Below, piece by piece: positions 42,609 to 51,551 of a stretch of 64,000 nucleotides of DNA. Numbering within the stretch: the first letter of the stretch is position 1; every line of letters begins with the position of its first letter. The DNA comes from UBA1738 sp003453455 (lineage in GTDB: Bacteria > Bacillota > Clostridia > UBA1381), in assembly GCA_946621875.1 (NCBI GenBank), contig CAMOOX010000001.1, forward strand, positions 10,348-74,347, written 5' to 3'. A program made the translations under genes and the position numbers. A model generated the notes under the pieces. It was not told the DNA's origin. It was given only the letters and a program-made list of their open reading frames with translations, and made no database searches.

Positions 42609-43691
42609 GTGAAAGAAAGTTTTAGTGTTGGAATAATAGGCGCAACGGGTATGGTAGGTCAGCGGTTTATTGAGCTGCTTACAGACCATCCATGGTTTAA
42701 AATAAAGGTTTTAGCCGCATCTGGAAGGAGCGCAGGCAAAACTTACCGTGAGGCGGTAGGCGAAAAATGGGTAATGGAAAGCGAAATTCCCCAAAATGTT
42801 GCCGATATAGTTGTAATGGACGCAGCAGAGGATGCGGAGAAAATCGCAAAAAGTGTTGACTTTGTTTTCTGTGCGGTAAATATGAAAAAGGACGAGATAA
42901 AGGCATTGGAGGAAAAGTATGCAAAGCTTGAATGCCCTGTTATCTCAAACAATTCCGCACACCGCCACACACCTGATGTTCCTATGGTTATCCCTGAAAT
43001 AAACCCTGAACATCTTGAAGTGATTGCATCTCAGAGAAAAAGGCTCGGTACAAAGCGCGGATTTATTGCAGTTAAATCAAACTGCTCAATCCAAAGCTAT
43101 GTCCCTGCGCTTCATCCGCTTAAAAAATATGGTATAACAAAGGTTTTGGCAACTACTTATCAGGCAATTTCAGGAGCAGGAAAGACTTTTGAAACATGGC
43201 CTGAAATGGTTGATAATCTTATCCCATATATCGGCGGAGAGGAGGAAAAATCCGAACTTGAACCACTTAAAGTATGGGGTAAAATCGAAAATGGCGAAAT
43301 TGTTGACGCAAAAGAGCCGTCGATTACGACACAATGCCTGCGAGTTCCCGTTTCAAACGGGCATACAGCTGCGGTTTTCGTAAGCTTTAAGGATAAACCG
43401 CAGGTAGATGAGATAAAAGAGGCTTGGAAAAACTTTAAGGGTGAGCCGCAGGATTTGGAACTTCCGCACGCACCTAAGCAGTTTTTGCACTATTTTGAAG
43501 AAGATGACAGACCGCAAAGCCGTCTTGACAGAATGTTAGAGGGCGGAATGGCAGTGTCGGTGGGAAGACTGCGCCCCGATACCCAGTATGACTATAAGTT
43601 TGTAAGCCTTTCGCATAATACGCTGCGCGGCGCAGCAGGCGGCGGCGTGCTTTTGGCAGAGCTTTTGGCTAAAAAGGGATATTTGGATTAA
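42609..43691 (+). CDS. asd: Aspartate-semialdehyde dehydrogenase, archaeal/fungal-type
   Basis: Reduces aspartyl phosphate to the semialdehyde, the branch point to lysine, diaminopimelate, threonine and methionine; 360 aa. GTG start with AAGGAGA upstream. NADP loop GIIGATGMVGQRF (8-20). The catalytic cysteine is Cys159 in VKSNCSIQSY. The sequence (EINPEHLE, GKTFETWPEM, HNTLRGAAGG) follows the archaeal/fungal subfamily, longer and different from the E. coli type. This subfamily also occurs in clostridia. Confidence 0.93.
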   Translation: MKESFSVGIIGATGMVGQRFIELLTDHPWFKIKVLAASGRSAGKTYREAVGEKWVMESEIPQNVADIVVMDAAEDAEKIAKSVDFVFCAVNMKKDEIKALEEKYAKLECPVISNNSAHRHTPDVPMVIPEINPEHLEVIASQRKRLGTKRGFIAVKSNCSIQSYVPALHPLKKYGITKVLATTYQAISGAGKTFETWPEMVDNLIPYIGGEEEKSELEPLKVWGKIENGEIVDAKEPSITTQCLRVPVSNGHTAAVFVSFKDKPQVDEIKEAWKNFKGEPQDLELPHAPKQFLHYFEEDDRPQSRLDRMLEGGMAVSVGRLRPDTQYDYKFVSLSHNTLRGAAGGGVLLAELLAKKGYLD

Positions 43692-43741
43692 AAGATACCC
43701 CAAAACTTTATAAAAGGGGTAAGAAAGGCTATGGTGATATT

Positions 43742-44632
43742 ATGAAAGAATTACCGTTTACAGGTTCGGGTGTTGCACTTATCACGCCTTTTTGCGAGGA
43801 CGGCACGCCGAACTATGAAAAACTTGACGAAATTTTGGAGATGCACATAAAAAATAAGACCGATGCGGTAATAGTATGCGGAACAACGGGTGAGGCATCG
43901 ACTCTTCCCGACGATGAGCACTTGGAAATAATAAAGCATACGGTAAAGACTGTGGCAGGACGGATTAAGGTAATAGGAGGAACGGGAAGTAACTATACCG
44001 AGCACGCAATAGACTTTTCCAAAAAAGCGGAGGAATACGGCTGCGATGCAGTTTTGTGCGTAACTCCTTACTATAATAAGGCGACAAAAAAGGGACTTGT
44101 GGCACATTATACCGCCATTGCAAACGCAATTTCGATACCCGTTATTATGTATAATGTTCCGTCAAGAACAGGAGTAAATATCCCGATAGAGGCGCTTTCT
44201 GAGCTTGCAAAAGTTCCGAATATTGTTGCAATAAAGGAAGCAAGCGGTAATATGAGCTATGCAATGAAGGTAAGGAGCGAAGTTCCCGAGCTTTATATGT
44301 ATTCAGGAAACGATGATTTGATTGTTCCTATTATGTCAATCGGCGGAAAGGGTGTAATTTCGGTTGTTGCAAATATCTTGCCCCGTGAAACACATAATAT
44401 ATGCGAATACTACGCAAATGGTGAAACGGGAAAAGCGGCAAAATTGCAGCTTGATATGCTTGATGTAATAAATAATTTATTTATTGAGGTAAACCCAATT
44501 CCCGTAAAGACAGCAATGAATGTTTTGGGGTATAATGTGGGCGGACTTAAACTTCCTCTTTGTGAAATGGAGGAGAAAAATCTTGAAATACTTAAAAAAT
44601 CACTTGACAAGTTTGGAGTAAAAAAGCTTTAA
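43742..44632 (+). CDS. dapA: 4-hydroxy-tetrahydrodipicolinate synthase
   Basis: Condenses pyruvate and aspartate semialdehyde, first lysine-specific step; 296 aa. Family motifs: GTTGEASTL (substrate pocket), YNVPSRTGVNI (catalytic Tyr), and the Schiff-base lysine in VAIKEASGNM. The SD is weak (GGTGA, 6 nt). A small TACCCC/GGGGTA hairpin lies in the gap after asd (43696-43721). In spore formers the product also feeds dipicolinic acid. Confidence 0.95.
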   Translation: MKELPFTGSGVALITPFCEDGTPNYEKLDEILEMHIKNKTDAVIVCGTTGEASTLPDDEHLEIIKHTVKTVAGRIKVIGGTGSNYTEHAIDFSKKAEEYGCDAVLCVTPYYNKATKKGLVAHYTAIANAISIPVIMYNVPSRTGVNIPIEALSELAKVPNIVAIKEASGNMSYAMKVRSEVPELYMYSGNDDLIVPIMSIGGKGVISVVANILPRETHNICEYYANGETGKAAKLQLDMLDVINNLFIEVNPIPVKTAMNVLGYNVGGLKLPLCEMEEKNLEILKKSLDKFGVKKL

Positions 44633-44645
44633 GAGGGTAAAACAA

Positions 44646-45407
44646 ATGACGAATATAATTTTAAGCGGTGCAAATGGCAGAATGGGCAGGGCAATAAGTG
44701 AAAAAGCGGCAGGAAGCAAAACCTGCCGCATTGTTGCAGGCTATGACATCAATAATTTTTGCCAAAATCCATACCCCGTGTTTACGGATATTTCAAAGTG
44801 TGATGTTGATGCTGATGTGATAATAGATTTTTCACATCCTTCTGCATTTGAAACGGTTTTGGAATTTGCAAAGAAGCGCAGACTGCCCCTTATTGTCGCT
44901 ACGACAGGTTTGAGTGCAGAGCAGAAAGAACAGCTTTTTACGGCAAAGGCGGAAATTCCTGTGTTTTATTCTGCAAATATGAGCGTTGGTGTGAACCTTT
45001 TGATAAATCTTTGCAAAAAGACTGCCTCGGTTTTGGGCGACAAATTCGATATAGAAATAGTTGAAAAGCATCATAACAAAAAGCTGGATGCACCGAGCGG
45101 GACAGCACTTTCCATTGCTGACGGAATAAGCGAGGTTCTGGAAAATGCGCCTCAATATGTATTTGACCGTCATAGCGTAAGGCGCGAGCGCAGGAAAAAT
45201 GAAATAGGAATTCACTCGGTACGCGGCGGAAATATAGTCGGTGAACACGAAGTGATTTTTGCAGGGGACGATGAAATTATATCCCTTTCTCACAGTGCAT
45301 TGTCGCGCGAGGTTTTTGCAACGGGAGCACTTTGCGCGGCGGAGTTTATGAAGGGAAAACCTATCGGGCTTTACGGAATGGATGAGCTTATAGGAGAAAT
45401 GATATGA
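44646..45407 (+). CDS. dapB: 4-hydroxy-tetrahydrodipicolinate reductase
   Basis: NAD(P)H reductase following DapA, 253 aa. N-terminal dinucleotide loop GANGRMGRAI (8-17). The catalytic/substrate block is EKHHNKKLDAPSGTA (about 141-155), and GIHSVRGGNIVGEHEV is also conserved. It overlaps the next gene by 4 nt (ATGA), so a SLOG-domain protein is translationally coupled to lysine synthesis genes. Confidence 0.95.
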   Translation: MTNIILSGANGRMGRAISEKAAGSKTCRIVAGYDINNFCQNPYPVFTDISKCDVDADVIIDFSHPSAFETVLEFAKKRRLPLIVATTGLSAEQKEQLFTAKAEIPVFYSANMSVGVNLLINLCKKTASVLGDKFDIEIVEKHHNKKLDAPSGTALSIADGISEVLENAPQYVFDRHSVRRERRKNEIGIHSVRGGNIVGEHEVIFAGDDEIISLSHSALSREVFATGALCAAEFMKGKPIGLYGMDELIGEMI

Positions 45408-45895
45408 CATCGGTGCAAAAAACCTGCTTTTTTACGGGGCATAGAGTTATAAATCCTAATTATATCAGTATGATAAAAAGCCATTTAAACGAAGAAATTT
45501 TAAATGCGGTAAATAAAGGTTTTACGCATTTTATTTCGGGGGGTGCGCTTGGATTTGATACTCTTGCTGCCGAGCAGGTTATTTTGCTGAGAGAGGATTA
45601 TAATGAAATCGAGTTATCCTTGTATCTTCCATGCTCGGACCAGAGCAAAATTTGGAGCGAGTTTGAAAGGATAAGATATGACAATATTTTGAGCTTAGCG
45701 GATGAAATATGCTATACCAGTAATGAGCCCTACAAAAATGGCTGTATGAAAAAACGCAACGAGGCAATGGCGGAGGCGTCGGATATGTGCATAGCCTTTT
45801 TAAGAAGGTTATCAAGCGGAACGGCACAAACGGTAAAAATGGCACAGGAAAAGGGAATAGATGTAATCAATATTGCTGAAAAAGGCATATTTTAA
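45404..45895 (+). CDS. SLOG-domain protein (YpsA/DUF1273-like)
   Basis: A 163-aa Rossmann-like protein with FFTGHRVI at the N-terminus and the ISGGALGFDTLAAE nucleotide-binding loop (about 44-57), typical of SLOG proteins such as YpsA. A second conserved stretch is KKRNEAMAEASDMCIAFLRRLSSGTAQTV. SLOG domains bind nucleotides or nucleotide-derived signals; Bacillus YpsA influences cell division. ATG overlaps dapB by 4 nt. Function here unknown. Confidence 0.82.
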   Translation: MTSVQKTCFFTGHRVINPNYISMIKSHLNEEILNAVNKGFTHFISGGALGFDTLAAEQVILLREDYNEIELSLYLPCSDQSKIWSEFERIRYDNILSLADEICYTSNEPYKNGCMKKRNEAMAEASDMCIAFLRRLSSGTAQTVKMAQEKGIDVINIAEKGIF

Positions 45896-45934
45896 GCAAA
45901 ATGCAGAATAATAAACGGAAGAAGGAGACGCAGT

Positions 45935-46876
45935 ATGTTTAAGGGAAAAGCGGTAATAGTAGGAGCGGGAGCAGTAGGCTCGACAACAGCTTATACGCTT
46001 ATGCTTTCGGGACTTTTTAAAGAAATAGTTTTAATAGATGTGAATAAAGATAAAGCAGAGGGTGATGCACTTGATATGTCACACGGTGTATCATTGGTAA
46101 AACCCGTAGTTGTAACAGCAGGGGATTATAGCGATTGCAAGGACGCCGATATTATAATTATCACGGCAGGCATTCCGCAAAAGGACGGTCAGACAAGGCT
46201 TGACCTGTTAAAAGAAAATGTAGAGCTTTTTAAGAAAATAATAAAAAGTATAATGTCATATGCGCCAAGCGATGTCATTTTGATGACTGTTTCAAATCCT
46301 GTGGATATTTTGACATATGTAACCTATAAGCTATCAGGGCTCAAAAAAAATCAGGTTCTGGGTTCAGGAACGGTTCTTGACACTTCGCGACTCAAATATA
46401 TGATAAGCAAGAAAACGGGCGTTGATGCGAGAAACTGCCATACCTATATAATAGGCGAACACGGCGATAGCGAGGTTGCGGCATGGAGCGTTACAAATAT
46501 TGGCGGAATGACTATGCATGAGTTCTGTAAATATACAGGAAAGTGTGATATGAACGACCTTGATAAGATGTATCAGGATGTAAAAAATGCCGCATATGAT
46601 ATAATCAGCAAAAAAGGTGCAACATACTATGCAATAGCTGTTGCAGTATCGAGAATATGCGAGGCAATAGTGGGAGATGAAAACTCGATTTTGACGGTTT
46701 CGGGCATATTTGAAGGAGAATACGGAATACGGGATGTTGCGCTTTCAGTGCCTACTATGGTGGGAAAAGGCGGAGTAGAGAGAATTTTTGAAGTGCCTTT
46801 TGGAAAAGAGGAAATAAAAGGTCTCAACGACTCGGCAATAACGCTTTCAGACCTTTTAAGACAAATAGGAATGTAA
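45935..46876 (+). CDS. ldh: L-lactate dehydrogenase
   Basis: Reduces pyruvate to L-lactate with NADH; 313 aa. NAD loop VGAGAVGSTTAY (9-20). Specificity loop GIPQKDGQTRLDLL: Gln before Lys at the position corresponding to Gln102 indicates lactate rather than malate. The catalytic His is in IIGEHGDSE (about 176-184). SD GAAGGAG. It is followed by a strong terminator. Rex, encoded 7 kb upstream, commonly controls ldh. Confidence 0.93.
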   Translation: MFKGKAVIVGAGAVGSTTAYTLMLSGLFKEIVLIDVNKDKAEGDALDMSHGVSLVKPVVVTAGDYSDCKDADIIIITAGIPQKDGQTRLDLLKENVELFKKIIKSIMSYAPSDVILMTVSNPVDILTYVTYKLSGLKKNQVLGSGTVLDTSRLKYMISKKTGVDARNCHTYIIGEHGDSEVAAWSVTNIGGMTMHEFCKYTGKCDMNDLDKMYQDVKNAAYDIISKKGATYYAIAVAVSRICEAIVGDENSILTVSGIFEGEYGIRDVALSVPTMVGKGGVERIFEVPFGKEEIKGLNDSAITLSDLLRQIGM

Positions 46877-46882
46877 TTGTAG

Positions 46883-46911
46883 AAATTCAGCTTCTTTAAG
46901 CTGAATTTTTT
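46883..46911 (+). terminator. Terminator after ldh
   Basis: Stem AAATTCAGCTT (46883-46893) / AAGCTGAATTT (46898-46908), CTTT loop, followed by T. Confidence 0.9.
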
Positions 46912-46935
46912 GTGCAAAAAAATACTCTTTTTCTA

Positions 46936-46964
46936 TTGCAAAATTCTGTAAAATATTGTAAAAT
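46936..46964 (+). promoter_or_regulatory. Probable promoter of the oad operon
   Basis: TTGCAA (46936-46941), 17 nt, TAAAAT (46959-46964). A TATAAT at 46966-46971 is a competing -10 without a good -35. The ATG of oadG is at 47030. Confidence 0.5.
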
Positions 46965-47029
46965 GTATAATGAGGAAGATTTGGGATTATTTAAAGAGTT
47001 CCTCTTAAAACAATTGGAAGGAGAGCATT

Positions 47030-47287
47030 ATGGAACCGTCAAATTTATTGGTTGTTTGCCTTGGAATGGGTACTGTGTTTTTCGGACTGATATGCCTTAT
47101 TGCAATATGTAAGTTGACGAGCTTTGTTTGTATGATGTTTGAAAAAAATACAAAAAAAACTGACATCGCTAAGGCAGAAGCTATTCAGAATAAACAAGAA
47201 ATTTTAGCAGCGGTTTGTGCTGTAATAGCGGAAGAAACAGGCACCGATGCAAAAAATATAAGAGTATTATCATTTAAAAGAATATAG
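47030..47287 (+). CDS. oadG: Sodium-pump decarboxylase gamma subunit (OadG-like)
   Basis: An 85-aa small membrane subunit. One membrane helix near the N-terminus (about 5-30, LLVVCLGMGTVFFGLICLIAIC) and a short cytoplasmic tail typical of OadG. It assembles the Na+-extruding oxaloacetate decarboxylase. SD GGAAGGAG. First gene in the order oadG, BCCP, oadB, oadA. Confidence 0.85.
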   Translation: MEPSNLLVVCLGMGTVFFGLICLIAICKLTSFVCMMFEKNTKKTDIAKAEAIQNKQEILAAVCAVIAEETGTDAKNIRVLSFKRI

Positions 47288-47299
47288 GAGGCTAAAAAA

Positions 47300-47635
47300 A
47301 TGAAAAAATATAAAGTAAATGTAAACGGAACAAGTTATGAAGTGGAAATCGAGCTTATGGGTGAAGGAGCAAGCACTCACACTGCTGTAAAATCTGAGCA
47401 GGCACCTAAAACGCAGGGTGAGGGAGAAAAGGTTACAAGCCCAATGCCCGGCACAATTTTAGATGTTAAGGTAAAGGTAGGCGACAGCGTTAAAAAAGGT
47501 CAGGTACTTATGGTCTTAGAGGCAATGAAGATGGAAAATGAAATTATGGCAGGAACAGACGGCACAGTTACCTCTGTTGCAGTTTCAAAAGGTGCGTCGG
47601 TAACTACGGGCGATATGCTTTTGACAATAAAATAA
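47300..47635 (+). CDS. Biotin carboxyl carrier subunit
   Basis: A 111-aa protein with a biotinyl/lipoyl domain in the C-terminal two-thirds. The biotinylated lysine is Lys77 in LEAMKMENE. A flexible linker (about 22-45) precedes TSPMPGTILDVKVKVGDSV. It is the mobile arm carrying CO2 from the carboxyltransferase (OadA) to the membrane subunit (OadB). Because OadA here lacks its own biotin domain, this protein supplies it. Confidence 0.92.
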   Translation: MKKYKVNVNGTSYEVEIELMGEGASTHTAVKSEQAPKTQGEGEKVTSPMPGTILDVKVKVGDSVKKGQVLMVLEAMKMENEIMAGTDGTVTSVAVSKGASVTTGDMLLTIK

Positions 47636-47650
47636 TCGGAGGACTGAAAA

Positions 47651-48877
47651 ATGGAAGCAATAACGAATTTTTTGGGACAGACGGGTTTTGCAATGCTTGC
47701 CTCCGGTGACAATTGGCAGACAATTATAATGGTTTTAATTGCTTGCTTTTTGCTTTATCTTGCCATTGTTAAGAAGTTTGAGCCGCTACTTCTTTTGCCG
47801 ATAGCCTTCGGTATGCTACTAACAAACCTTGTCGGTGCGGAAATTTATCACGAAGCGCTTTTTGAAGGCGGACATGTGCATTGGGATATGTTTGGAGGCG
47901 CTGGCGATATAACGCCGGGGCTTGTTGATTATCTGTATCTTGGTGTAAAACTCGGAATTTACCCTTGTCTTATCTTCATCGGAGTAGGCGCAATGACCGA
48001 TTTCGGCCCCTTGATTGCAAATCCTAAGAGCTTGCTTTTGGGTGCTGCGGCACAACTTGGTATATTTATGACATTTTTGGGAGTAAAAGAGCTGTTTCCG
48101 ATAGTAATTCCCGCACTTGATACATTTTTGGGAGGAACACCTCTTCAAAATCTTGCGTCATCTGTCGGAATTATAGGCGGTGCAGACGGGCCTACGGCGA
48201 TTTTTGTAACATCAAGGTTAGCGCCCGACTTTTTAGGACCTATTGCGGTTGCGGCATATTCATATATGGCACTTGTGCCTGTAATTCAGCCGCCGATTAT
48301 GAAGGCTTTGACAACCAAGAAAGAGCGTCAGATAGTTATGAACGCACTTCGCCCTGTATCGAAGACAGAAAAAATTATCTTCCCGATAGTGGTTACAATT
48401 TTTGTTGCATGGCTTGTACCGTCAGCAGCTCCTCTTGTAGGCTCGCTGATGCTTGGAAATCTTCTTACAGAGTCAGGTGTTTGTGACAGACTTTCCAAAA
48501 CTGTTCAAAATGAGCTTATGAATATTGTTACAATCTTTTTGGGCATTTCGGTCGGTGCAACAGCAACGGCAAAAACCTTCTTGTCACCCCTTACCCTCTG
48601 CATACTTGCCATGGGAATAATCGCTTTTGGAATGGGTACGGCAGGCGGTGTGCTTTTGGCAAAGTTTATGAACCTTTTCTTGAAGCAGAAGATAAATCCG
48701 CTTATCGGAAGCGCAGGTGTTTCTGCTGTTCCTATGGCGGCACGCGTTTCACAGAAGGTGGGACAGGAGGAAAATCCGAAAAACTTTTTGCTTATGCACG
48801 CTATGGGACCGAATGTTGCGGGCGTTATAGGCTCTGCAACTGCCGCAGGTGTACTTTTGGCGCTGTTTGCAAAGTAG
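47651..48877 (+). CDS. oadB: Na+-translocating decarboxylase beta subunit
   Basis: Integral membrane subunit, 408 aa, with about nine to eleven hydrophobic segments. It decarboxylates carboxybiotin and exports Na+. The conserved GIIGGADGPTAIF block (about 174-186) holds the aspartate essential for Na+ transport. It also carries the conserved SAGVSAVPMAARVSQ and HAMGPNVAGVIGSA motifs. SD CGGAGG. It conserves decarboxylation energy as a sodium gradient. Confidence 0.95.
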   Translation: MEAITNFLGQTGFAMLASGDNWQTIIMVLIACFLLYLAIVKKFEPLLLLPIAFGMLLTNLVGAEIYHEALFEGGHVHWDMFGGAGDITPGLVDYLYLGVKLGIYPCLIFIGVGAMTDFGPLIANPKSLLLGAAAQLGIFMTFLGVKELFPIVIPALDTFLGGTPLQNLASSVGIIGGADGPTAIFVTSRLAPDFLGPIAVAAYSYMALVPVIQPPIMKALTTKKERQIVMNALRPVSKTEKIIFPIVVTIFVAWLVPSAAPLVGSLMLGNLLTESGVCDRLSKTVQNELMNIVTIFLGISVGATATAKTFLSPLTLCILAMGIIAFGMGTAGGVLLAKFMNLFLKQKINPLIGSAGVSAVPMAARVSQKVGQEENPKNFLLMHAMGPNVAGVIGSATAAGVLLALFAK

Positions 48878-48893
48878 GAAAGGACATTTTATT

Positions 48894-50285
48894 ATGAGTA
48901 AACTATATATAACCGACACAATTTTGAGAGATGCGCATCAATCCCAGGCGGCGACAAGAATGAGAACAGAGGATATGATTCCTGCCTGCAAAATTCTTGA
49001 CAGTATTGGTTATTGGTCGCTTGAATGCTGGGGCGGCGCAACATTTGACGCTTGTATGCGATTTTTGAATGAAGACCCATGGGAGAGATTACGCACATTA
49101 AGGGCCAATATGCCTAACACTAAACTACAAATGCTCTTCCGCGGTCAGAATATTCTGGGCTATAAGCATTATGCTGATGATGTTGTCAGAGAGTTCTGTA
49201 AAAAATCGATTGAAAACGGAATAGATGTCGTAAGAATTTTTGATGCACTAAACGACCCGAGAAATTTGGAGTCTGCAATAAAATTTGTCAAGGAATACGG
49301 CGGTCATGTAGAGGCTGCAATAAGCTATACTGTAAGCCCTGTTCATAATATCGACTATTTTGTAAAGCTTTCCGAAACGCTTGAAAAAATGGGCGCAGAC
49401 TCAATTTGTATTAAGGATATGGCAAACTTGCTGCTTCCGTACGATTGCTATGAGCTTGTAAAGAAGTTGAAAGAAAATATCAGCGTACCGATACATCTTC
49501 ATACGCATAATACGGCGGGTACAGGAGATATGACAAATCTTATGGCAGTAAGAGCAGGCGTTGATATTGTGGATTGTGCGCTTTCGCCTCTTGCAAACGG
49601 AACATCAAATCCGTCAACCGAGGCAATGGTCGCAACTTTAAAAGGTACAGATCGCGATACGGGACTTGACCTTAAAAAACTTTCAGAGGCTGCGGCACAT
49701 TTCAGAAAGGTTGCTGACCGCTTAAAAGCTGACGGAATTTTAGACCCCAAGGTTTTGAATGTTGACCCGAATGCACTTCTGTATCAGGTTCCTGGCGGAA
49801 TGTTATCAAACCTTATATCGCAGCTTAAACAGCAAAATGCAGAAGATAAGTATTACGAGGTTTTGGCAGAAGTCCCGAGAGTAAGAAAAGATTTCGGATA
49901 TCCGCCTCTTGTAACTCCGACAAGTCAGATTGTCGGAACACAGGCAGTTTTAAATGTGCTTATGGGCAGATATAAGATGATAAGCAAGGAGTCAAAGGGA
50001 ATACTCCGTGGTGAGTACGGTAAATTACCGGGCAGCGTAAATGAAGAGGTACGCAAATTAGCAATAGGCGACGATGAAGTAATAACCTGCCGCCCTGCCG
50101 ATTTGATAGAGCCGGAACTTCCAAAATATCGGGAGGAAACAAAGGATTTTGCGAAATCTGAGGAAGATGTGTTAAGCTATGCGCTTTTCCCACAGGTTGC
50201 AAAGAAATTCTTTGATACGCGTGATGCAAAAAAAGAGACAAAAAATGAGGAAATAACAGAGATTTTTGTTGAAGATTTATCATAA
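48894..50285 (+). CDS. oadA: Oxaloacetate decarboxylase alpha (carboxyltransferase) subunit
   Basis: A 463-aa TIM-barrel carboxyltransferase. The longer frame starts in oadB, but the ATG at 48894 with AGGAAAGGA gives MSKLYITDTILRDAHQSQAAT, the conserved start. SICIKDMANLL contains the carbamylated/biotin-interacting lysine; HLHTHNTAGTGD carries the metal-binding histidines. The PYC-OadA domain follows (PGGMLSNLISQL). It lacks the biotin domain found in longer OadA proteins. Substrate could be oxaloacetate (most likely), or it could serve as pyruvate carboxylase subunit B. Confidence 0.93.
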   Translation: MSKLYITDTILRDAHQSQAATRMRTEDMIPACKILDSIGYWSLECWGGATFDACMRFLNEDPWERLRTLRANMPNTKLQMLFRGQNILGYKHYADDVVREFCKKSIENGIDVVRIFDALNDPRNLESAIKFVKEYGGHVEAAISYTVSPVHNIDYFVKLSETLEKMGADSICIKDMANLLLPYDCYELVKKLKENISVPIHLHTHNTAGTGDMTNLMAVRAGVDIVDCALSPLANGTSNPSTEAMVATLKGTDRDTGLDLKKLSEAAAHFRKVADRLKADGILDPKVLNVDPNALLYQVPGGMLSNLISQLKQQNAEDKYYEVLAEVPRVRKDFGYPPLVTPTSQIVGTQAVLNVLMGRYKMISKESKGILRGEYGKLPGSVNEEVRKLAIGDDEVITCRPADLIEPELPKYREETKDFAKSEEDVLSYALFPQVAKKFFDTRDAKKETKNEEITEIFVEDLS

Positions 50286-50297
50286 AGGAGAAGAAAA

Positions 50298-51521
50298 ATG
50301 GCGGAAGAAAATGTTTTTGACGTCTTAAAAGAGAGAGGACTGATTGCTCAGACAACCCACGAAGAAGAGATAAGAGAGCTTTTGGGCAAGGAAAAAGTTA
50401 CCTTTTATATCGGATTTGACCCAACAGCAGACAGTCTGCATGTGGGGCACTTCCTGCAAATGGTTGTAATGAAGCATATGCAGGACCACGGTCATCGTCC
50501 TATCGCATTAATAGGCGGAGGAACGGCACATATTGGTGACCCGTCGGGAAGAACCGATATGCGTCAAATGATGACAAAAGAAACGATTGATCATAATGCA
50601 GAATGTTTTAAAAAGCAGCTTTCCTGCCTTGTAGATTTCTCCGATGGGAAAGCAATAATGGTAAATAATGCCGACTGGCTGTTAAACCTTAACTATGTGG
50701 ATTTTATCCGTGATATTGGCTCGCAGTTTTCGGTAAATGCGATGCTTACAGCCGAGTGTTTTAAACAAAGGCTTGAAAAAGGTTTGTCCTTTTTGGAATT
50801 CAACTATATGCCGATGCAGAGCTATGATTTTCTTATGCTAAACAGAAAATACGGTTGTAAAATTGAGCTTGGCGGAGATGACCAGTGGTCAAATATCCTG
50901 GGCGGGATAAAGCTTTGCCACAGAAAAGACGGAAAACAGGTTTATGGTATGACATTTACTCTCCTGACAACCTCAGAGGGCAAAAAAATGGGTAAAACCG
51001 CAAAGGGTGCGCTATGGCTGGATAGCGAAAAATGCTCGCCTTATGACTTTTACCAGTATTGGGTAAATGTTCAGGATGCGGATGTGATAAAATGCTTAAA
51101 ACTTCTCACATTTATTCCTATGGACGAAATTCGCGCTATGGAAAAATGGGAGGGCGCGGAACTTAACCGTGCCAAAAAAATCTTAGCTTACGAAGTTACC
51201 AAGATGGTACATGGCGAGGAGATTGCAAATCAGGTAAAAAATGCGGCTGAGGCTGTATTTTCAGGCAGCGGAGTAAGCGAAGATATGCCGACAACAGAAA
51301 TTGAGCAGATAGACGGAAAAGGCATTTTGGACTTGCTCGCAGAAATCGGTATAGTTGCCTCAAAAGCGGAGGCAAGGCGCCTGATTCAGCAAAATGGACT
51401 TACTGTAAACGACCAAAAAATTACCGATGCCAACCTCATTTTAGATAAAAGCTATGTAGGCGAAAATGGAATGATTGTTAAAAAGGGTAAAAAAGTATTC
51501 CATAGAGTTATTTTAAAATAA
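50298..51521 (+). CDS. tyrS: Tyrosyl-tRNA synthetase
   Basis: Class I synthetase, 407 aa. The HIGH motif is HVGH in FDPTADSLHVGHF; the KMSKS loop is KKMGKT in LLTTSEGKKMGKTA. A C-terminal S4 domain (about 340-405, SKAEARRLIQQNGLTVND) binds tRNA. It is 12 nt after oadA, so it is transcribed with the sodium pump, and no T-box fits upstream. SD AAAGGAG. Ends in a shared terminator with metK. Confidence 0.94.
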   Translation: MAEENVFDVLKERGLIAQTTHEEEIRELLGKEKVTFYIGFDPTADSLHVGHFLQMVVMKHMQDHGHRPIALIGGGTAHIGDPSGRTDMRQMMTKETIDHNAECFKKQLSCLVDFSDGKAIMVNNADWLLNLNYVDFIRDIGSQFSVNAMLTAECFKQRLEKGLSFLEFNYMPMQSYDFLMLNRKYGCKIELGGDDQWSNILGGIKLCHRKDGKQVYGMTFTLLTTSEGKKMGKTAKGALWLDSEKCSPYDFYQYWVNVQDADVIKCLKLLTFIPMDEIRAMEKWEGAELNRAKKILAYEVTKMVHGEEIANQVKNAAEAVFSGSGVSEDMPTTEIEQIDGKGILDLLAEIGIVASKAEARRLIQQNGLTVNDQKITDANLILDKSYVGENGMIVKKGKKVFHRVILK

Positions 51522-51550
51522 AAAAGTGCAGTTTCAACTGCACTTTTTTT
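51521..51550. terminator. Bidirectional terminator between tyrS and metK
   Basis: Stem AAAAAGTGCAGTT (51521-51533) / AACTGCACTTTTT (51536-51548) with long A and T arms on both sides; it serves both converging genes. Confidence 0.9.
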
Positions 51551-51551
51551 G

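Noticed and set aside
46912..47112. 66-codon frame overlapping the start of oadG
   Set aside because: Contains the promoter and SD of oadG and overlaps its first codons in another frame; no SD of its own.
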